A stretch of DNA of 64,000 nucleotides, taken from assembly GCF_029952445.1 (NCBI RefSeq), contig NZ_JAQPPK010000003.1, positions 1-64,000 on the forward strand, in the 5' to 3' direction. Both the position numbers and the translations under genes were made by a program. Of the stretch, positions 26,214-35,411 are shown piece by piece; positions within the stretch are counted from its first letter, which is position 1, and each line of letters begins with the position of its first letter. Source of the DNA: Paenarthrobacter nitroguajacolicus. GTDB lineage: Bacteria; Actinomycetota; Actinomycetes; Actinomycetales; Micrococcaceae. The notes below the pieces were generated by a model. The model made no database searches and was not told where the DNA came from. It worked only from the letters and a program-made list of their open reading frames with translations.

Positions 26214-27197
26214 CTACGTCTTGGGCAGGCCTGCAGGGTTCAGTTCGGAGGCCGGGATGGCTTCGGAGGACAGCCCCCAACGATCCAGGATCTTGCCGTA
26301 GTTGCCGTCCTTGATGAGGGTGTTGAGGGCGGCCTGCGCAGCAACAGCCAAGCCGTTGCCCTTCTGGGTGGTGAAGGCGATTTCGGCCTTCAGCGGCCAA
26401 CCTCCCTCGAGCGTGCCCACTTCCTTGGTCTTGCCGTCCTTGGCTGCTTTGTACGCGGCGGAGGCGTTGGGCCCGAACGTCAGGTCCGCACGGCCGGACT
26501 GGAGGGCAAGCTGGGAGGCGGAGTCGTCGTCGTAATACTGGAACTCAACCGGCTTCAGGCCGTTCTTCTTGTTCTCCTCGTCCCAGCGCACCAGGATGGC
26601 CTCCTGGTTGGTGCCCGAGCCGACGATGATGCGCTTGCCGGCCACGTCCTTGGGCTCCTTCACTGTGGAGATGTCAGAGTCCGCCTTGGCGTAGAAGCCC
26701 AGGAGGTCGTTGCGGTAGGTAGCGAAGTCGAACTTCTCCTTGCGGGCCTCGGTGACGGTGACGTTGGACAGTACGGCCTCGTACTTGCCGGACTCAACAC
26801 CCAGCGGCCAGTCGGCCCATGCGACCGGGAGTACCTCAACCTGCAATCCCAGGCTCTCACCCACGGCGTAGGCAATGTCCACTTCGCTGCCGATCAGGGT
26901 CTTGTTGTCTGTTGCGAACGTGCTCAGCGGAGGGGTTCCGCCGGTGGTCACCACGGTCAGCTTGCCGTCGGCTTTGATGGCGGCGGGCACCAGGGCGGCC
27001 GCGGCAGGATCCACCTCCACTTTGATGCGGTCCTGCTGCGGGGTCAGGTTGAACTGCTTGGTTGCGCTGGATGAAGCGTTCGACGCCGGGGCGGACGCGG
27101 CTGCCGTTGCGCCCGGATCCGAGCATGCCGCCAGCCCCAGCAGGGCGGCGGCAGCCAACGCCGCGGTGATGCCGGAAGCGGCTGTAATTCGTGCCAT
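26214..27197 (-). CDS. orphan amino-acid-type ABC substrate-binding lipoprotein
   Basis: Solute-binding lipoprotein of 327 aa with lipobox LAAC (Cys25) and mature start CSDPGATAA. The SBP_3 domain has KLTVVTTGGTPPLSTFATDN, GSEVDIAYAVGESLGLQVEV and VGSGTNQEAILVRWDEENKK. It is a paralogue of the binding protein at 13923, but no permease or ATPase gene is next to it. It may work with the transporter at 12056-13914 or one outside the window. ATG 27197 has AAAGGAGAA 5 bases before it. A monooxygenase gene is divergent from it, repeating the binding protein plus LLM pairing of the main cluster. Confidence 0.9.
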   Translation of the reverse strand: MARITAASGITAALAAAALLGLAACSDPGATAAASAPASNASSSATKQFNLTPQQDRIKVEVDPAAAALVPAAIKADGKLTVVTTGGTPPLSTFATDNKTLIGSEVDIAYAVGESLGLQVEVLPVAWADWPLGVESGKYEAVLSNVTVTEARKEKFDFATYRNDLLGFYAKADSDISTVKEPKDVAGKRIIVGSGTNQEAILVRWDEENKKNGLKPVEFQYYDDDSASQLALQSGRADLTFGPNASAAYKAAKDGKTKEVGTLEGGWPLKAEIAFTTQKGNGLAVAAQAALNTLIKDGNYGKILDRWGLSSEAIPASELNPAGLPKT

Positions 27198-27455
27198 GGG
27201 TTCTCCTTTGAAGGGCTCTGATGCGAGGTCTTGGCTGCAACTATCCGGTAGGCCCCGGAGGGCGGTCAAAGCAGCCTGAAACGCTGGGATACAAGGGTTC
27301 ACGGCACTTAACGGGGCGTCGAACAGGGTCACAAAACCGGGACCGAGGCAGCACGCGACGCAACTCACAGAAATAAGCCGGGTGCCGCCGTCGTTGTCGC
27401 TAGAGTGCCCGGAAAGCAGAAGCGGGCGCCGCGAAACGTACCGAAAGGCTTCACC

Positions 27456-28445
27456 GTGACTGTTCCTCTTTCCATCCTCGACCTGGCAACCATCGGGAAG
27501 GGCCAGACGGTGGCGGAGAGCCTCGCGGGCAGTGTAGCCATGGCGCAGAAGGCCGAAGAACTGGGCTACCGCCGGGTCTGGTACGCCGAGCACCACAACA
27601 TGTCTGCCATCGCGTCGTCGGCAACGAGCGTTCTGATCGCCCACGTCGCCGCGCACACCAACACCATCCGCCTGGGCGCCGGCGGCGTCATGCTGCCCAA
27701 CCACTCGCCGCTGACCATCGCAGAGCAATTCGGTACCTTGGAGACACTCCACCCGGGCCGCATCGACCTCGGTTTGGGCCGCGCCCCCGGCAGCGACCAG
27801 AACACCATGCGCGCGCTGCGGCGGGACCACACGTCCTCGGACAGGTTCCCGCAGGATGTCCTGGAACTGCAGGGTTACCTCACGGGTCCTACCCGCATCC
27901 TGGGCGTTGAAGCGACGCCGGGCAAGGGCACCAACGTGCCGCTCTACATCCTTGGGTCCTCGTTGTTCGGTGCGCAGCTGGCTGCCCAGCTGGGGCTCCC
28001 GTATGCCTTTGCTTCACACTTCGCCCCGGCCGCCCTTCAGGACGCCGTGGCCATTTACCGCCGTGAGTTCAAGCCCTCGGAGCAACTGGCTGAGCCGCAT
28101 GTGATCGCGGGGGTCAACGTGACGGCGGCAGACAGCAATGCCGAGGCCCAGGCCATCCACCTGGCGGTGAAGCGTGCACGCGTCTCGCTGTTCTTCGGCG
28201 GAGGCCGCGAGTTCACGGACGACGAAGCAGACATGGTGCTCGATTCCCCGCAGGGCCAGCACATCGCCCAGATGATGAAGTTCTCCGCGGTAGGCACCAA
28301 GGACGTGGTCCGTGACTACCTTGATGAATTCGCCGCGTTCTCCGACGCTGACGAATTGATCGTGGCACACCAGAGCGTCGGCACGGAGGAGCGGTTGCGG
28401 TCCGTTGAGCTGCTGGCAGACGTCGCCGGACTCGTGCCGGCATAA
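27456..28445 (+). CDS. LLM class flavin-dependent oxidoreductase
   Basis: A 329-aa luciferase-like protein of the MsnO8/YhbW-like subgroup. It starts [20 protein letters not shown] and has [38 protein letters not shown] and [24 protein letters not shown] (here [20 protein letters not shown]) blocks typical of this group. GTG at 27456 is taken as start because GAAAGG lies 7 bases upstream and family members begin here. It is divergent from the orphan binding protein, with a shared ~260-base control region. The substrate is unknown. Confidence 0.9.
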   Translation: MTVPLSILDLATIGKGQTVAESLAGSVAMAQKAEELGYRRVWYAEHHNMSAIASSATSVLIAHVAAHTNTIRLGAGGVMLPNHSPLTIAEQFGTLETLHPGRIDLGLGRAPGSDQNTMRALRRDHTSSDRFPQDVLELQGYLTGPTRILGVEATPGKGTNVPLYILGSSLFGAQLAAQLGLPYAFASHFAPAALQDAVAIYRREFKPSEQLAEPHVIAGVNVTAADSNAEAQAIHLAVKRARVSLFFGGGREFTDDEADMVLDSPQGQHIAQMMKFSAVGTKDVVRDYLDEFAAFSDADELIVAHQSVGTEERLRSVELLADVAGLVPA

Positions 28446-28473
28446 GCCCGGATAAATCCAAGGAAAGACTTTA

Positions 28474-28492
28474 CTCGTTTGCAATAAACGAG
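28474..28492. promoter_or_regulatory. small inverted repeat upstream of GH15 fusion gene
   Basis: CTCGTTT, GCAAT and AAACGAG form a 7-bp inverted repeat 60 bases before the GH15 fusion start and 29 bases after the monooxygenase stop. It could be a weak terminator or an operator. Confidence 0.35.
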
Positions 28493-28551
28493 GTAGGCAA
28501 GCGAAACCCATCGGGCGGAAACTTTAGCTATCCGCTTCGGAAGGATTCGCC

Positions 28552-31188
28552 ATGCCTGCGCCTTTAAACCAGACAGTCGCCGATTCAGCACTGCTGATGA
28601 AGTCACTCCCTCTCGGCCTGCTGAGAACGGTTCTTCAGTCCGACGCGGAGAATGGGATCACGCCGGAGTTGTTCGCGGAGCTCCGGATCCTTTCGCGGGT
28701 CCCCGGCCTTCTGGTCGCCTGCAATTACGGCGGAACGCTCTGCTCGGCCGAAGGCGTCTCCACCGAAACCTTGCCCTTGGACAGTGCGGCCGTTGCCCTC
28801 CGTGCACTTGCGGCCCTCCCCAACACGCACGCCGCCATCATTTCCGGCAGGTCCTTGCGCGACTTGGCGGCGGTATCCCGTCTGCCAGCCGAGGTTCATT
28901 TGGTGGGCTCACATGGTGTCGAGTTCGACATGGGCTACGCCTATACGCTCTCCCTCGCGACGGAACAGCTGCTCCAGCAGGTGACTACTGCCCTTACCGA
29001 AGCCGTGGGTTTCGAGAAAGGCATCAGCGTTGTCCGGAAACCGGTAGGGGTGGGTGTGCACACGCGTCCCGCGACGCCGGAAGTCGTGGAAAGAGCAACG
29101 TTCGCGGCGCAGAAGATCGCCATCGAGTTCGGGCTGTATTTCATTGTGGATGGATCCGTCCTGGATCTCACGGTGGAGGAACCGGCCAAAGGCCTGGCGC
29201 TGGAGCAGTTGCGCGCACGGCTTGGCGTCAGCGCCGCACTGTACGCGGGCGATGCCGAAAGCGACGAGAAAGCAATCGCAACATTGCGCGGCCCTGACCT
29301 TGGATTGCACGTCGGCCCGGGAAGTACGACGGCGGCCCACACCATTGCGGACCCGGAAGCCTTTGCGCACGTGCTGGCTTTGTTGTTTGAACTACGCCGG
29401 GCGTGGCTGTTCGGCGAAGACGCCGTGGGCTTGGAGCGGCATTCCATGATCGGCAATGGATCTTCCACGGCCTTGCTCACACCGGATGCGAAGGTGTGTT
29501 GGATGAGCCATCCCTTGCCGGATTCCGGGTCGTTGTTTGCCCACATCCTGGGTGGGGATCCTGCAGGGCACTTCAGCATCGAACCGGTGAAGCCTTCGCA
29601 GGTGTTGGCTCAGCGCTACGTGGACAACACCATGATCGTGGAGACGCGGTGGGCCGACGTTACAGTGACGGACTACCTGGAGCCCGCACCCGAGGGGATC
29701 ACCAGCCTGGTCCGCGTGCTGTCCGGAACCGGATCAGCGCGCGTGGTTTTCGCTCCTCGGCCGGACTACGCCAACGCGCCGTTCAGCATGGAAGTCCGGG
29801 GTGACGAGGTGCATATTCTCGGCACCTCAGATCCGATCATCCTGTCCGCACCCGGGATCGACTTCACAATCTCCAGCGATGGCCGGTACGCCACCGCCAC
29901 CGCTGAGGTCCGCCTGAGCGAGGGGCCCGTGGTTCTGAACATGCGTTGCGGGGATACCGAGCCGCCACCCGCGGACCCGGCCGGAGAACCCCACCGGCGT
30001 GCCGCCGTCGGGCTTGTGATGCGGGAGTGGGTCAAGGCCCTGCAGCTGCCCACCATGAAACCGTCGCTGGTGCGACGGTCGGCCCTGGTGCTGAAATCGC
30101 TGGTCCACGAGCCGACGGGCGCTGTCCTGGCCGCCCCCACTACCTCCTTGCCTGAGGGGATCGGTGGGACGCGCAATTGGGACTACCGTTATTGCTGGCT
30201 GCGTGATGGGTCCATGACGGTCAACGCGCTGGTGTCTTTGGGGTCCACCAAGGAGGCACACGGTTTCCTGGACTGGCTGGGCCGGATCCTGGAGAACGCA
30301 CCCGGACCCGAATGGTTGCACCCTTTGTATTCGGTGACCGGCGCGCCGCTGTCCACGGAGGCGATCGTGGAGAGCCTGCCCGGTTATGCCGGCTCCCGGC
30401 CGGTGAGGATCGGAAACGCCGCCGACCATCAGGTTCAGCTGGACGTGTTCGGGCCAATCGCCGAGCTGATCAGTGACCTCGCCGAGCGGCAGGACTTCCT
30501 CCCGGACGAGCACTGGTTCCTCATGGAGCAGATGGCGCACGCCGTCATGGCGCGCTGGCACGAACCGGATCATGGCATCTGGGAAGCCCGCCGCGCGCCC
30601 CGCCACCACGTCTACACCAAGACGATGTGTTGGGTGACATTGGACCGGGCCCTGAAAACGGCAGCCAAGCACGGCCGTGTCCCGCACGCTGATTGGGCGC
30701 CGGAAGCGGCCACCATTCGGGCCGAAGTCCTCCGCGAGGGATGGGATGACTCCGCGCGGTCCTACACCGTGGCCTACGACAGCCCGGACCTGGACGCCGC
30801 GGTCCTGCACATCGGCCTCTCCGGACTTTTGGACGTGCAGGATCAGCGGTTCCTGGATACGGTCACCGCCGTGGAGCGGGAGTTGCGCGTGGGGCCAACG
30901 GTTTTCAGATACAGGTACGACGACGGCCTGCCGGGTTTGGAGGGCGGCTTCCACATCTGCACAACCTGGCTGATAGAGGCCTACCTGGCCGTGGGTCGAT
31001 TGGACGATGCCCTGGAGTTGTTCAACCAGCTGGTGGCATTGTTCGGGCCCACGGGTTTGCTTCCCGAAGAGTACGATCCCGGCACCGAGACGCATCTGGG
31101 TAATCATCCGCAGGCCTACTCGCATCTGGGCTTCATCCGTTGCGCGCAGCTCCTGGATCATTACCTGGCCAGCGCCGACGTCGAATAA
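28552..31188 (+). CDS. degenerate trehalose-phosphatase-like domain fused to GH15 glycoside hydrolase
   Basis: An 878-aa two-domain protein. About residues 45-285 have the HAD fold of trehalose-6-phosphate phosphatase: IISGRSLRDLA (motif II) and YAGDAESDEKA (motif IV). However, motif I, normally DYDGT, reads NYGGT at 58-62, so both catalytic aspartates are missing. About 290-875 form a GH15 catalytic region of the trehalase/glucoamylase type, with WDYRYCWLRDG (WLRD at 549-552), GIWEAR and LPEEYDP (Glu839/Glu840), which supply the expected acid and base. It probably hydrolyses trehalose or alpha-glucans, while the N-terminal domain may be regulatory or structural. GGAAGG precedes the ATG. The stop abuts a palindromic repeat. 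Confidence 0.88.
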   Translation: MPAPLNQTVADSALLMKSLPLGLLRTVLQSDAENGITPELFAELRILSRVPGLLVACNYGGTLCSAEGVSTETLPLDSAAVALRALAALPNTHAAIISGRSLRDLAAVSRLPAEVHLVGSHGVEFDMGYAYTLSLATEQLLQQVTTALTEAVGFEKGISVVRKPVGVGVHTRPATPEVVERATFAAQKIAIEFGLYFIVDGSVLDLTVEEPAKGLALEQLRARLGVSAALYAGDAESDEKAIATLRGPDLGLHVGPGSTTAAHTIADPEAFAHVLALLFELRRAWLFGEDAVGLERHSMIGNGSSTALLTPDAKVCWMSHPLPDSGSLFAHILGGDPAGHFSIEPVKPSQVLAQRYVDNTMIVETRWADVTVTDYLEPAPEGITSLVRVLSGTGSARVVFAPRPDYANAPFSMEVRGDEVHILGTSDPIILSAPGIDFTISSDGRYATATAEVRLSEGPVVLNMRCGDTEPPPADPAGEPHRRAAVGLVMREWVKALQLPTMKPSLVRRSALVLKSLVHEPTGAVLAAPTTSLPEGIGGTRNWDYRYCWLRDGSMTVNALVSLGSTKEAHGFLDWLGRILENAPGPEWLHPLYSVTGAPLSTEAIVESLPGYAGSRPVRIGNAADHQVQLDVFGPIAELISDLAERQDFLPDEHWFLMEQMAHAVMARWHEPDHGIWEARRAPRHHVYTKTMCWVTLDRALKTAAKHGRVPHADWAPEAATIRAEVLREGWDDSARSYTVAYDSPDLDAAVLHIGLSGLLDVQDQRFLDTVTAVERELRVGPTVFRYRYDDGLPGLEGGFHICTTWLIEAYLAVGRLDDALELFNQLVALFGPTGLLPEEYDPGTETHLGNHPQAYSHLGFIRCAQLLDHYLASADVE

Positions 31189-31254
31189 CCCAACTAGATG
31201 ACAGTAAACGCGCCACCCAAGCCTGAGTGGAGCGTTTGCTGTCACCTACTTGGG
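31189..31254. repeat. intergenic palindromic repeat, copy 2
   Basis: A 66-bp imperfect palindrome starting one base after the GH15 stop codon. The left arm is CCCAACTAGATGACAGTAAA; the right arm, reverse-complemented, starts CCCAAGTAGGTGACAGCAAA. It sits between convergent genes and has the same ends as copies at 9785 and 50740. Confidence 0.85.
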
Positions 31255-31265
31255 TGACCGGGGCG

Positions 31266-32192
31266 TTAGGTTAACAGCAACGCCACCGCGATCATCGCCG
31301 GAACTGCCACTATGGTGGTGACGAGCACGGTGTCCTTGGCTACGGTGATGCCGGCCTGGTAGCGGTTGGCGGCGACGAACACATTCTGGGCTGTGGGCAG
31401 CGCCGCTGTTACCACCACGGCAAACAACGCGTGCCCGTCCAGGCTTAGGGCAAAGCGCGCAAAAAGGTAGGCCACCAGCGGATGCACCACCAGCTTGAAT
31501 CCGCTGGCCAGCAGGGTGTCGAGCCGGCGCCCGGATGATTTCTGCAGGGGACGGGACCCGTTCAGGCTCATGCCGAACGCCATCAGCATGGCGGGGATTG
31601 CGGCCCCGCCGATCAAGTGGATGGGCTCAAGGATGAGCGATGGAACCTGGAAGCCCGTTCCTGCCACGAGCAAACCGAGGGCCGATCCAACGATCATGGG
31701 GTTCTTGACGATCATCAGCACGAAGCGCAGGGGAGTGGTCCGGTGCGAGCTGGTGCTGGCATCCAGAGCCATGAGGTACATCGGAGTGAAGAACGCGAGC
31801 TGAAAGATCAGCAGCGGCGCTACATAGCTGGCATCACCCAGGACGAACACGGCGATGGGAATGCCCAGGTTCGCGGAGTTTGCCAGGGACGCGCTCATGG
31901 ACGACATGAGGGCCTCGGGCATGGATCTACGGAGCCAGAACTTCACGATCAGGAAGAACAACAGGCCCGTGGTCACGGCGCCCACGGCCGTGACCAGCAG
32001 TGGTGCGGCAAAGACGTCGTGGAGCTTCGCCTTGCTCAAGGTCTCGAACAGCAGAGCCGGACTCGCAACGAAAAACGTCAACGAGCTCAGGACGGATCTG
32101 GCGTTATCCCCAAGGATGTTTCGGCGCCCAACAAACATGCCTACCAGGATGATGGCCCACACTACGAAGAAGCCGGACAGGACGCCGATCAT
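31266..32192 (-). CDS. AEC (auxin efflux carrier) family transporter
   Basis: Integral membrane protein of 308 aa with the usual two five-helix halves of the AEC family. Near the N-terminus is FVVWAIILVGMFVGRRNIL, in the middle ANSANLGIPIAVFVLGDASY (the conserved Asn/Pro/Gly half-site), and near the end TAALPTAQNVFVAANRYQ. Such carriers export or import organic acids or amino-acid derivatives. It is convergent with the GH15 gene and separated from panD by a strong hairpin. A paralogue in the opposite orientation lies on the other side of panD. Confidence 0.9.
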   Translation of the reverse strand: MIGVLSGFFVVWAIILVGMFVGRRNILGDNARSVLSSLTFFVASPALLFETLSKAKLHDVFAAPLLVTAVGAVTTGLLFFLIVKFWLRRSMPEALMSSMSASLANSANLGIPIAVFVLGDASYVAPLLIFQLAFFTPMYLMALDASTSSHRTTPLRFVLMIVKNPMIVGSALGLLVAGTGFQVPSLILEPIHLIGGAAIPAMLMAFGMSLNGSRPLQKSSGRRLDTLLASGFKLVVHPLVAYLFARFALSLDGHALFAVVVTAALPTAQNVFVAANRYQAGITVAKDTVLVTTIVAVPAMIAVALLLT

Positions 32193-32296
32193 GACGGCGT
32201 CGGGGCGGGGTTCCGGTGGATCACAAAGAACAGCCTAGCCACAAACCTGCGGTGAGTAAGCGTTTTCCCGGAAGGGTTCCGTTATATGGACAGCAA

Positions 32297-32340
32297 AGCG
32301 CCCGACGTCGGCACCCGGGTGGGTGCCGACGTCGGGCGCT
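32297..32340 (-). terminator. strong terminator hairpin downstream of panD
   Basis: A perfect 20-bp stem (AGCGCCCGACGTCGGCACCC and complement) with a GGGT loop, followed on the minus strand by TTGCTGTCC. It separates panD from the AEC gene downstream. Confidence 0.85.
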
Positions 32341-32351
32341 GCTGTGGAAAC

Positions 32352-32783
32352 CTAGCTGAGGTGCGCTGCGTTGCTGAGCGCGTGCGGCGGGCGCATGAGC
32401 CCGGGTGTGTGGGCCTCGGCGGGGTCGTTGCCGAGCTGCAGGATCTTGTTGTCCGCGCCCACGTGGACCACTTTGGGCTCGTAGCTGCGGGCTTCCTCGG
32501 TTGTCATCTCCGCGTAGGTGATCAGGATGACGATATCGCCAACATGCACCATGTGGGCGGCCGCGCCATTGATCCCGATCACGCCGGAACCGCGCTCGCC
32601 GGCGATGGTGTACGTCTCCAGCCGGGCGCCGTTGGTGACGTCCACGATGGAGACGAGTTCGCCGGGAAGGATGTCGGCCGCGTCCAGGAGGTCCAGGTCG
32701 ACAGTGACCGAGCCGACGTAGTGAAGATCGGCGTGCGTCACCGTTGCGCGGTGAATCTTGGACTTGAACATTGTGCGGATCAT
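32352..32783 (-). CDS. panD: aspartate 1-decarboxylase
   Basis: Pyruvoyl-dependent enzyme that makes beta-alanine from L-aspartate for pantothenate and coenzyme A, 143 aa. The proenzyme self-cleavage site is in HYVGSVTVD, between Gly24 and Ser25. Conserved blocks [36 protein letters not shown] and [12 protein letters not shown] are intact. The usual actinobacterial C-terminal extension is present. The gene stands alone between two AEC transporter genes rather than with panB or panC. Confidence 0.97.
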   Translation of the reverse strand: MIRTMFKSKIHRATVTHADLHYVGSVTVDLDLLDAADILPGELVSIVDVTNGARLETYTIAGERGSGVIGINGAAAHMVHVGDIVILITYAEMTTEEARSYEPKVVHVGADNKILQLGNDPAEAHTPGLMRPPHALSNAAHLS

Positions 32784-32909
32784 AGTGCTGCCAGTTTAGC
32801 GCGGGACCCTTGCCCGGCGCTGTGACGTACCAGACGTTCGGGACCCCTAAAGCGTGAAAACGGTTACCATCGCTGAGGGTCACAACTGCCGAATCAAAGG
32901 ACAAGAAGC

Positions 32910-33833
32910 TTGGACGGAGTGCTGAAGGGCTTCTTTGTGGTGGGCGTTGTCTTGCTGGTTGGCTACATCCTGGGAAAGACCAACGCCTTGGGTCCACAGG
33001 GGAGCAAAGTCCTCTCTACCCTGACCTTCATGGTGGGCCTGCCGAGCCTCATGTTCTCCACCATCGCCTCCCGCCACATCAGCGACGTCCTCAGCCAGAC
33101 CGGCCTGATCTCAGTGGTTACCGCCTTGGCAGTGATGTTGGTGTTCGCAGCGGCGGGCGCAATCTTCCGTTGGGGTGTCCGGCGAACCACCATTGGTGCT
33201 TTGGCAACGGGGATCGTGAACTCCACCAATCTGGGCGTTCCGTTGTCCCTCTACATCCTGGGCAGTACCACCTACGTGGTGCCCATCATGTTGTTCCAGT
33301 TGGCACTGGTGACCCCGATCGCCCTGACCATCCTGGATCTGACCAACCCCACGGCCAGCAAAGTGTCAGTCGCGCGGATCCTGTCCACGCCGTTTCGGAA
33401 CCCGGTCACCGTGGCGGCGATCCTGGGCGTGATCGTGAGCGCGCTTGGCCTTGAGCTGCCCGACTGGACGCTCGATCCGCTGAAGCTGGTGGCCCAACTT
33501 GCCGTTCCGCTCATGCTCATCATCTTCGGCATGTCCCTCCACGGAATTTCGGCGGGGCAGGGGATCGGAGATCGTGCGCCAACTACTCTCGCGGTCATCC
33601 TGAAATCCGCAGTCCAACCCTTGCTGGCCTGGTTATTGGCGGTCCTGGTTTTTCGGCTCGACTCCTTCAGCACGTTCGTGGTCACGGCGTGCGCGATCCT
33701 GCCGACCGGGCAGAACGTGGTGCTCTACGCCATCAGATACGGAGTGGGACAGAAGATCGCCCAGTCCACCGCCGTGACAACGTCCATTCTGGCAGTGCCG
33801 CTGCTGCTCGGGGCAGCGTGGGTGATGGGTTGA
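32910..33833 (+). CDS. AEC (auxin efflux carrier) family transporter
   Basis: Membrane transporter of 307 aa, paralogous to the one at 31266. Seen are FFVVGVVLLVGYILGKTNAL at the N-terminus, TGIVNSTNLGVPLSLYILGS in the middle and CAILPTGQNVVLYAIRYG near the end. The start is TTG at 32910, selected because AAAGGA lies 8 bases upstream and the first helix follows at once. It is divergent from panD. The substrate is unknown, probably an organic anion. Confidence 0.9.
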   Translation: MDGVLKGFFVVGVVLLVGYILGKTNALGPQGSKVLSTLTFMVGLPSLMFSTIASRHISDVLSQTGLISVVTALAVMLVFAAAGAIFRWGVRRTTIGALATGIVNSTNLGVPLSLYILGSTTYVVPIMLFQLALVTPIALTILDLTNPTASKVSVARILSTPFRNPVTVAAILGVIVSALGLELPDWTLDPLKLVAQLAVPLMLIIFGMSLHGISAGQGIGDRAPTTLAVILKSAVQPLLAWLLAVLVFRLDSFSTFVVTACAILPTGQNVVLYAIRYGVGQKIAQSTAVTTSILAVPLLLGAAWVMG

Positions 33834-33944
33834 GTCTCGGGGCCGGCTATGGAACCGCGAGGTCGTGGGAAACATGCCAAGGCTCCCGCAAAGTTCCAGC
33901 GCCCCGGCACGTTTCCCGCGAAACCAGCGAATCGCCCCCCGGCG

Positions 33945-35411
33945 TCACTGTGCCGCGAGGATCTCCCCGTGCTCGTACCGCACCAGCTCTGTTCCGGCTG
34001 CCACCAGCTCCCGCAGCTCAGCCAGCCCGCCGGTCACGACACCGGCGGCCCGCGCCTGCACCAGCACGTTCCCCAACGCAGTCGCTTCCACCGGCCCCGC
34101 AATCACAGGCTTCCCCGTTGCGTCGGCGGTGAGCTGGCACAGCAATCGGTTCTGCGAACCTCCGCCCACAATGTGCACTACCCCCACATCGCGGCCGGTG
34201 AGGCGTTCGGCGTCGGCCAGGGTTCGCGCGTAACCGGCCGCGAGGCTGTCCATGATGCACCGCACGACGGCGGCGGGACGGTCCGGGAGTACGTCGCCTG
34301 TGTTGCGCACGGCTGCGCGGATGCGGTCCGGCATGTTGTCCGGAGCAGTGAACGCGGGATCGTCGGCATTGATCTGCGGCCCACCGGCCGGGAGCGCCGC
34401 GGCGGCTTCAAGGAGCGCGGGAAGCGCCTGACTGAAACCCTGCGCGGCCCAGGACCGCTGGCATTCACTCAGCAGCCACAGGCCGCCAACATTCCGGAGA
34501 TACCTGATGGTGCCGTCCACGCCGCGTTCGTTGGTGAAGTTGGCTGTCCGGCTGGCCTCACTGAGCACGGGTGCGTCCAGTTCCACGCCTACCAAGGACC
34601 ACGTGCCTGAAGAGATGTAGGCGAATTCCCGTTCAGAGGCCGGGACTGCGGCGACGGCTGAGGCGGTGTCGTGCGAACCCACCGCTACCACCTCGGTGTC
34701 GGCAAGAAGTCCGGTACGCTGCACCACGGACGGCAGCAGAGTACCGACCGTTTCTCCCGGCTGGATCAGCGGCGGGAAGATGTTCCGCGGGAACCCCAAA
34801 GCGTCCAGGAAGTCCAGCGCCCATTTGCCTGAAACGGCGTCGAAAAGCCCGGTGGTGGACGCGTTCGTGGCCTCGGTGCGGCGTTCACCGGTCAGCAGGA
34901 AAGCGATCAGGTCCGGGATAAGGAGAGCCTGCAAGCCGTTGAGTTCGGGTTCGGCTGCCAACTGGTAGAGCGTGTTGAAATGTAGGAACTGCAGCCCGGT
35001 GGTGGCGTAGAGCCGTTCAGGAGGAATCGCTGCGTGCACCCGCTCCACCATCATCCGGCTTCGCTCGTCCCGATAGCTGTACGGCACAGAGACGAGCTTG
35101 CCCTCGGAATCAAGCAATCCGTAGTCCACGGCCCAGGTGTCGATCCCGATGCTCGCGATCCGTTCGCCATTCCCAGCTGCCACGGAAGCGGCAGCCGCCA
35201 GGCCCTTCAGTACCTCAGCGAACAGGGCATCAAAGTCCCAGCGGAGGCCGCCGTCGAGCTCTATAACCCCGTTGGGAAAGCGGTGGATCGTCTCTAGCGT
35301 GACGCCGGTGGAGGGGGAGGCGCGGCCGAGCATGACGCGGCCGGAGGAGGCGCCGATGTCGACGGCGGCGAAGACCTTCCCGCCGTCGACATCGCCAAAC
35401 GACGTGCTCAT
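33945..35411 (-). CDS. rhaB: rhamnulokinase
   Basis: FGGY-family sugar kinase of 488 aa that phosphorylates L-rhamnulose to L-rhamnulose-1-phosphate. Seen are the N-terminal phosphate loop AAVDIGASSGRVMLG, the rhamnulokinase block IGIDTWAVDYGLLD, the GSHDTASAVAAVPA segment and the C-terminal ATP-binding HIVGGGSQNRLLCQL. It is the last gene of the rha operon, and its ATG overlaps the rhaEW stop by 4 bases. Confidence 0.95.
   Translation of the reverse strand: MSTSFGDVDGGKVFAAVDIGASSGRVMLGRASPSTGVTLETIHRFPNGVIELDGGLRWDFDALFAEVLKGLAAAASVAAGNGERIASIGIDTWAVDYGLLDSEGKLVSVPYSYRDERSRMMVERVHAAIPPERLYATTGLQFLHFNTLYQLAAEPELNGLQALLIPDLIAFLLTGERRTEATNASTTGLFDAVSGKWALDFLDALGFPRNIFPPLIQPGETVGTLLPSVVQRTGLLADTEVVAVGSHDTASAVAAVPASEREFAYISSGTWSLVGVELDAPVLSEASRTANFTNERGVDGTIRYLRNVGGLWLLSECQRSWAAQGFSQALPALLEAAAALPAGGPQINADDPAFTAPDNMPDRIRAAVRNTGDVLPDRPAAVVRCIMDSLAAGYARTLADAERLTGRDVGVVHIVGGGSQNRLLCQLTADATGKPVIAGPVEATALGNVLVQARAAGVVTGGLAELRELVAAGTELVRYEHGEILAAQ

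Noticed and set aside
27198..27368. In-frame extension of the orphan binding protein beginning GTG with a Cys-rich MSCVACCL stretch, considered as a cysteine leader
   Set aside because: There is no stop before the lipoprotein start and no SD for the GTG, so it cannot be a separate leader peptide; an extension would bury the lipoprotein signal.
29827..31245. 472-codon ORF antisense to the GH15 fusion gene
   Set aside because: No recognisable motifs; it lies opposite a gene with intact catalytic sequences.
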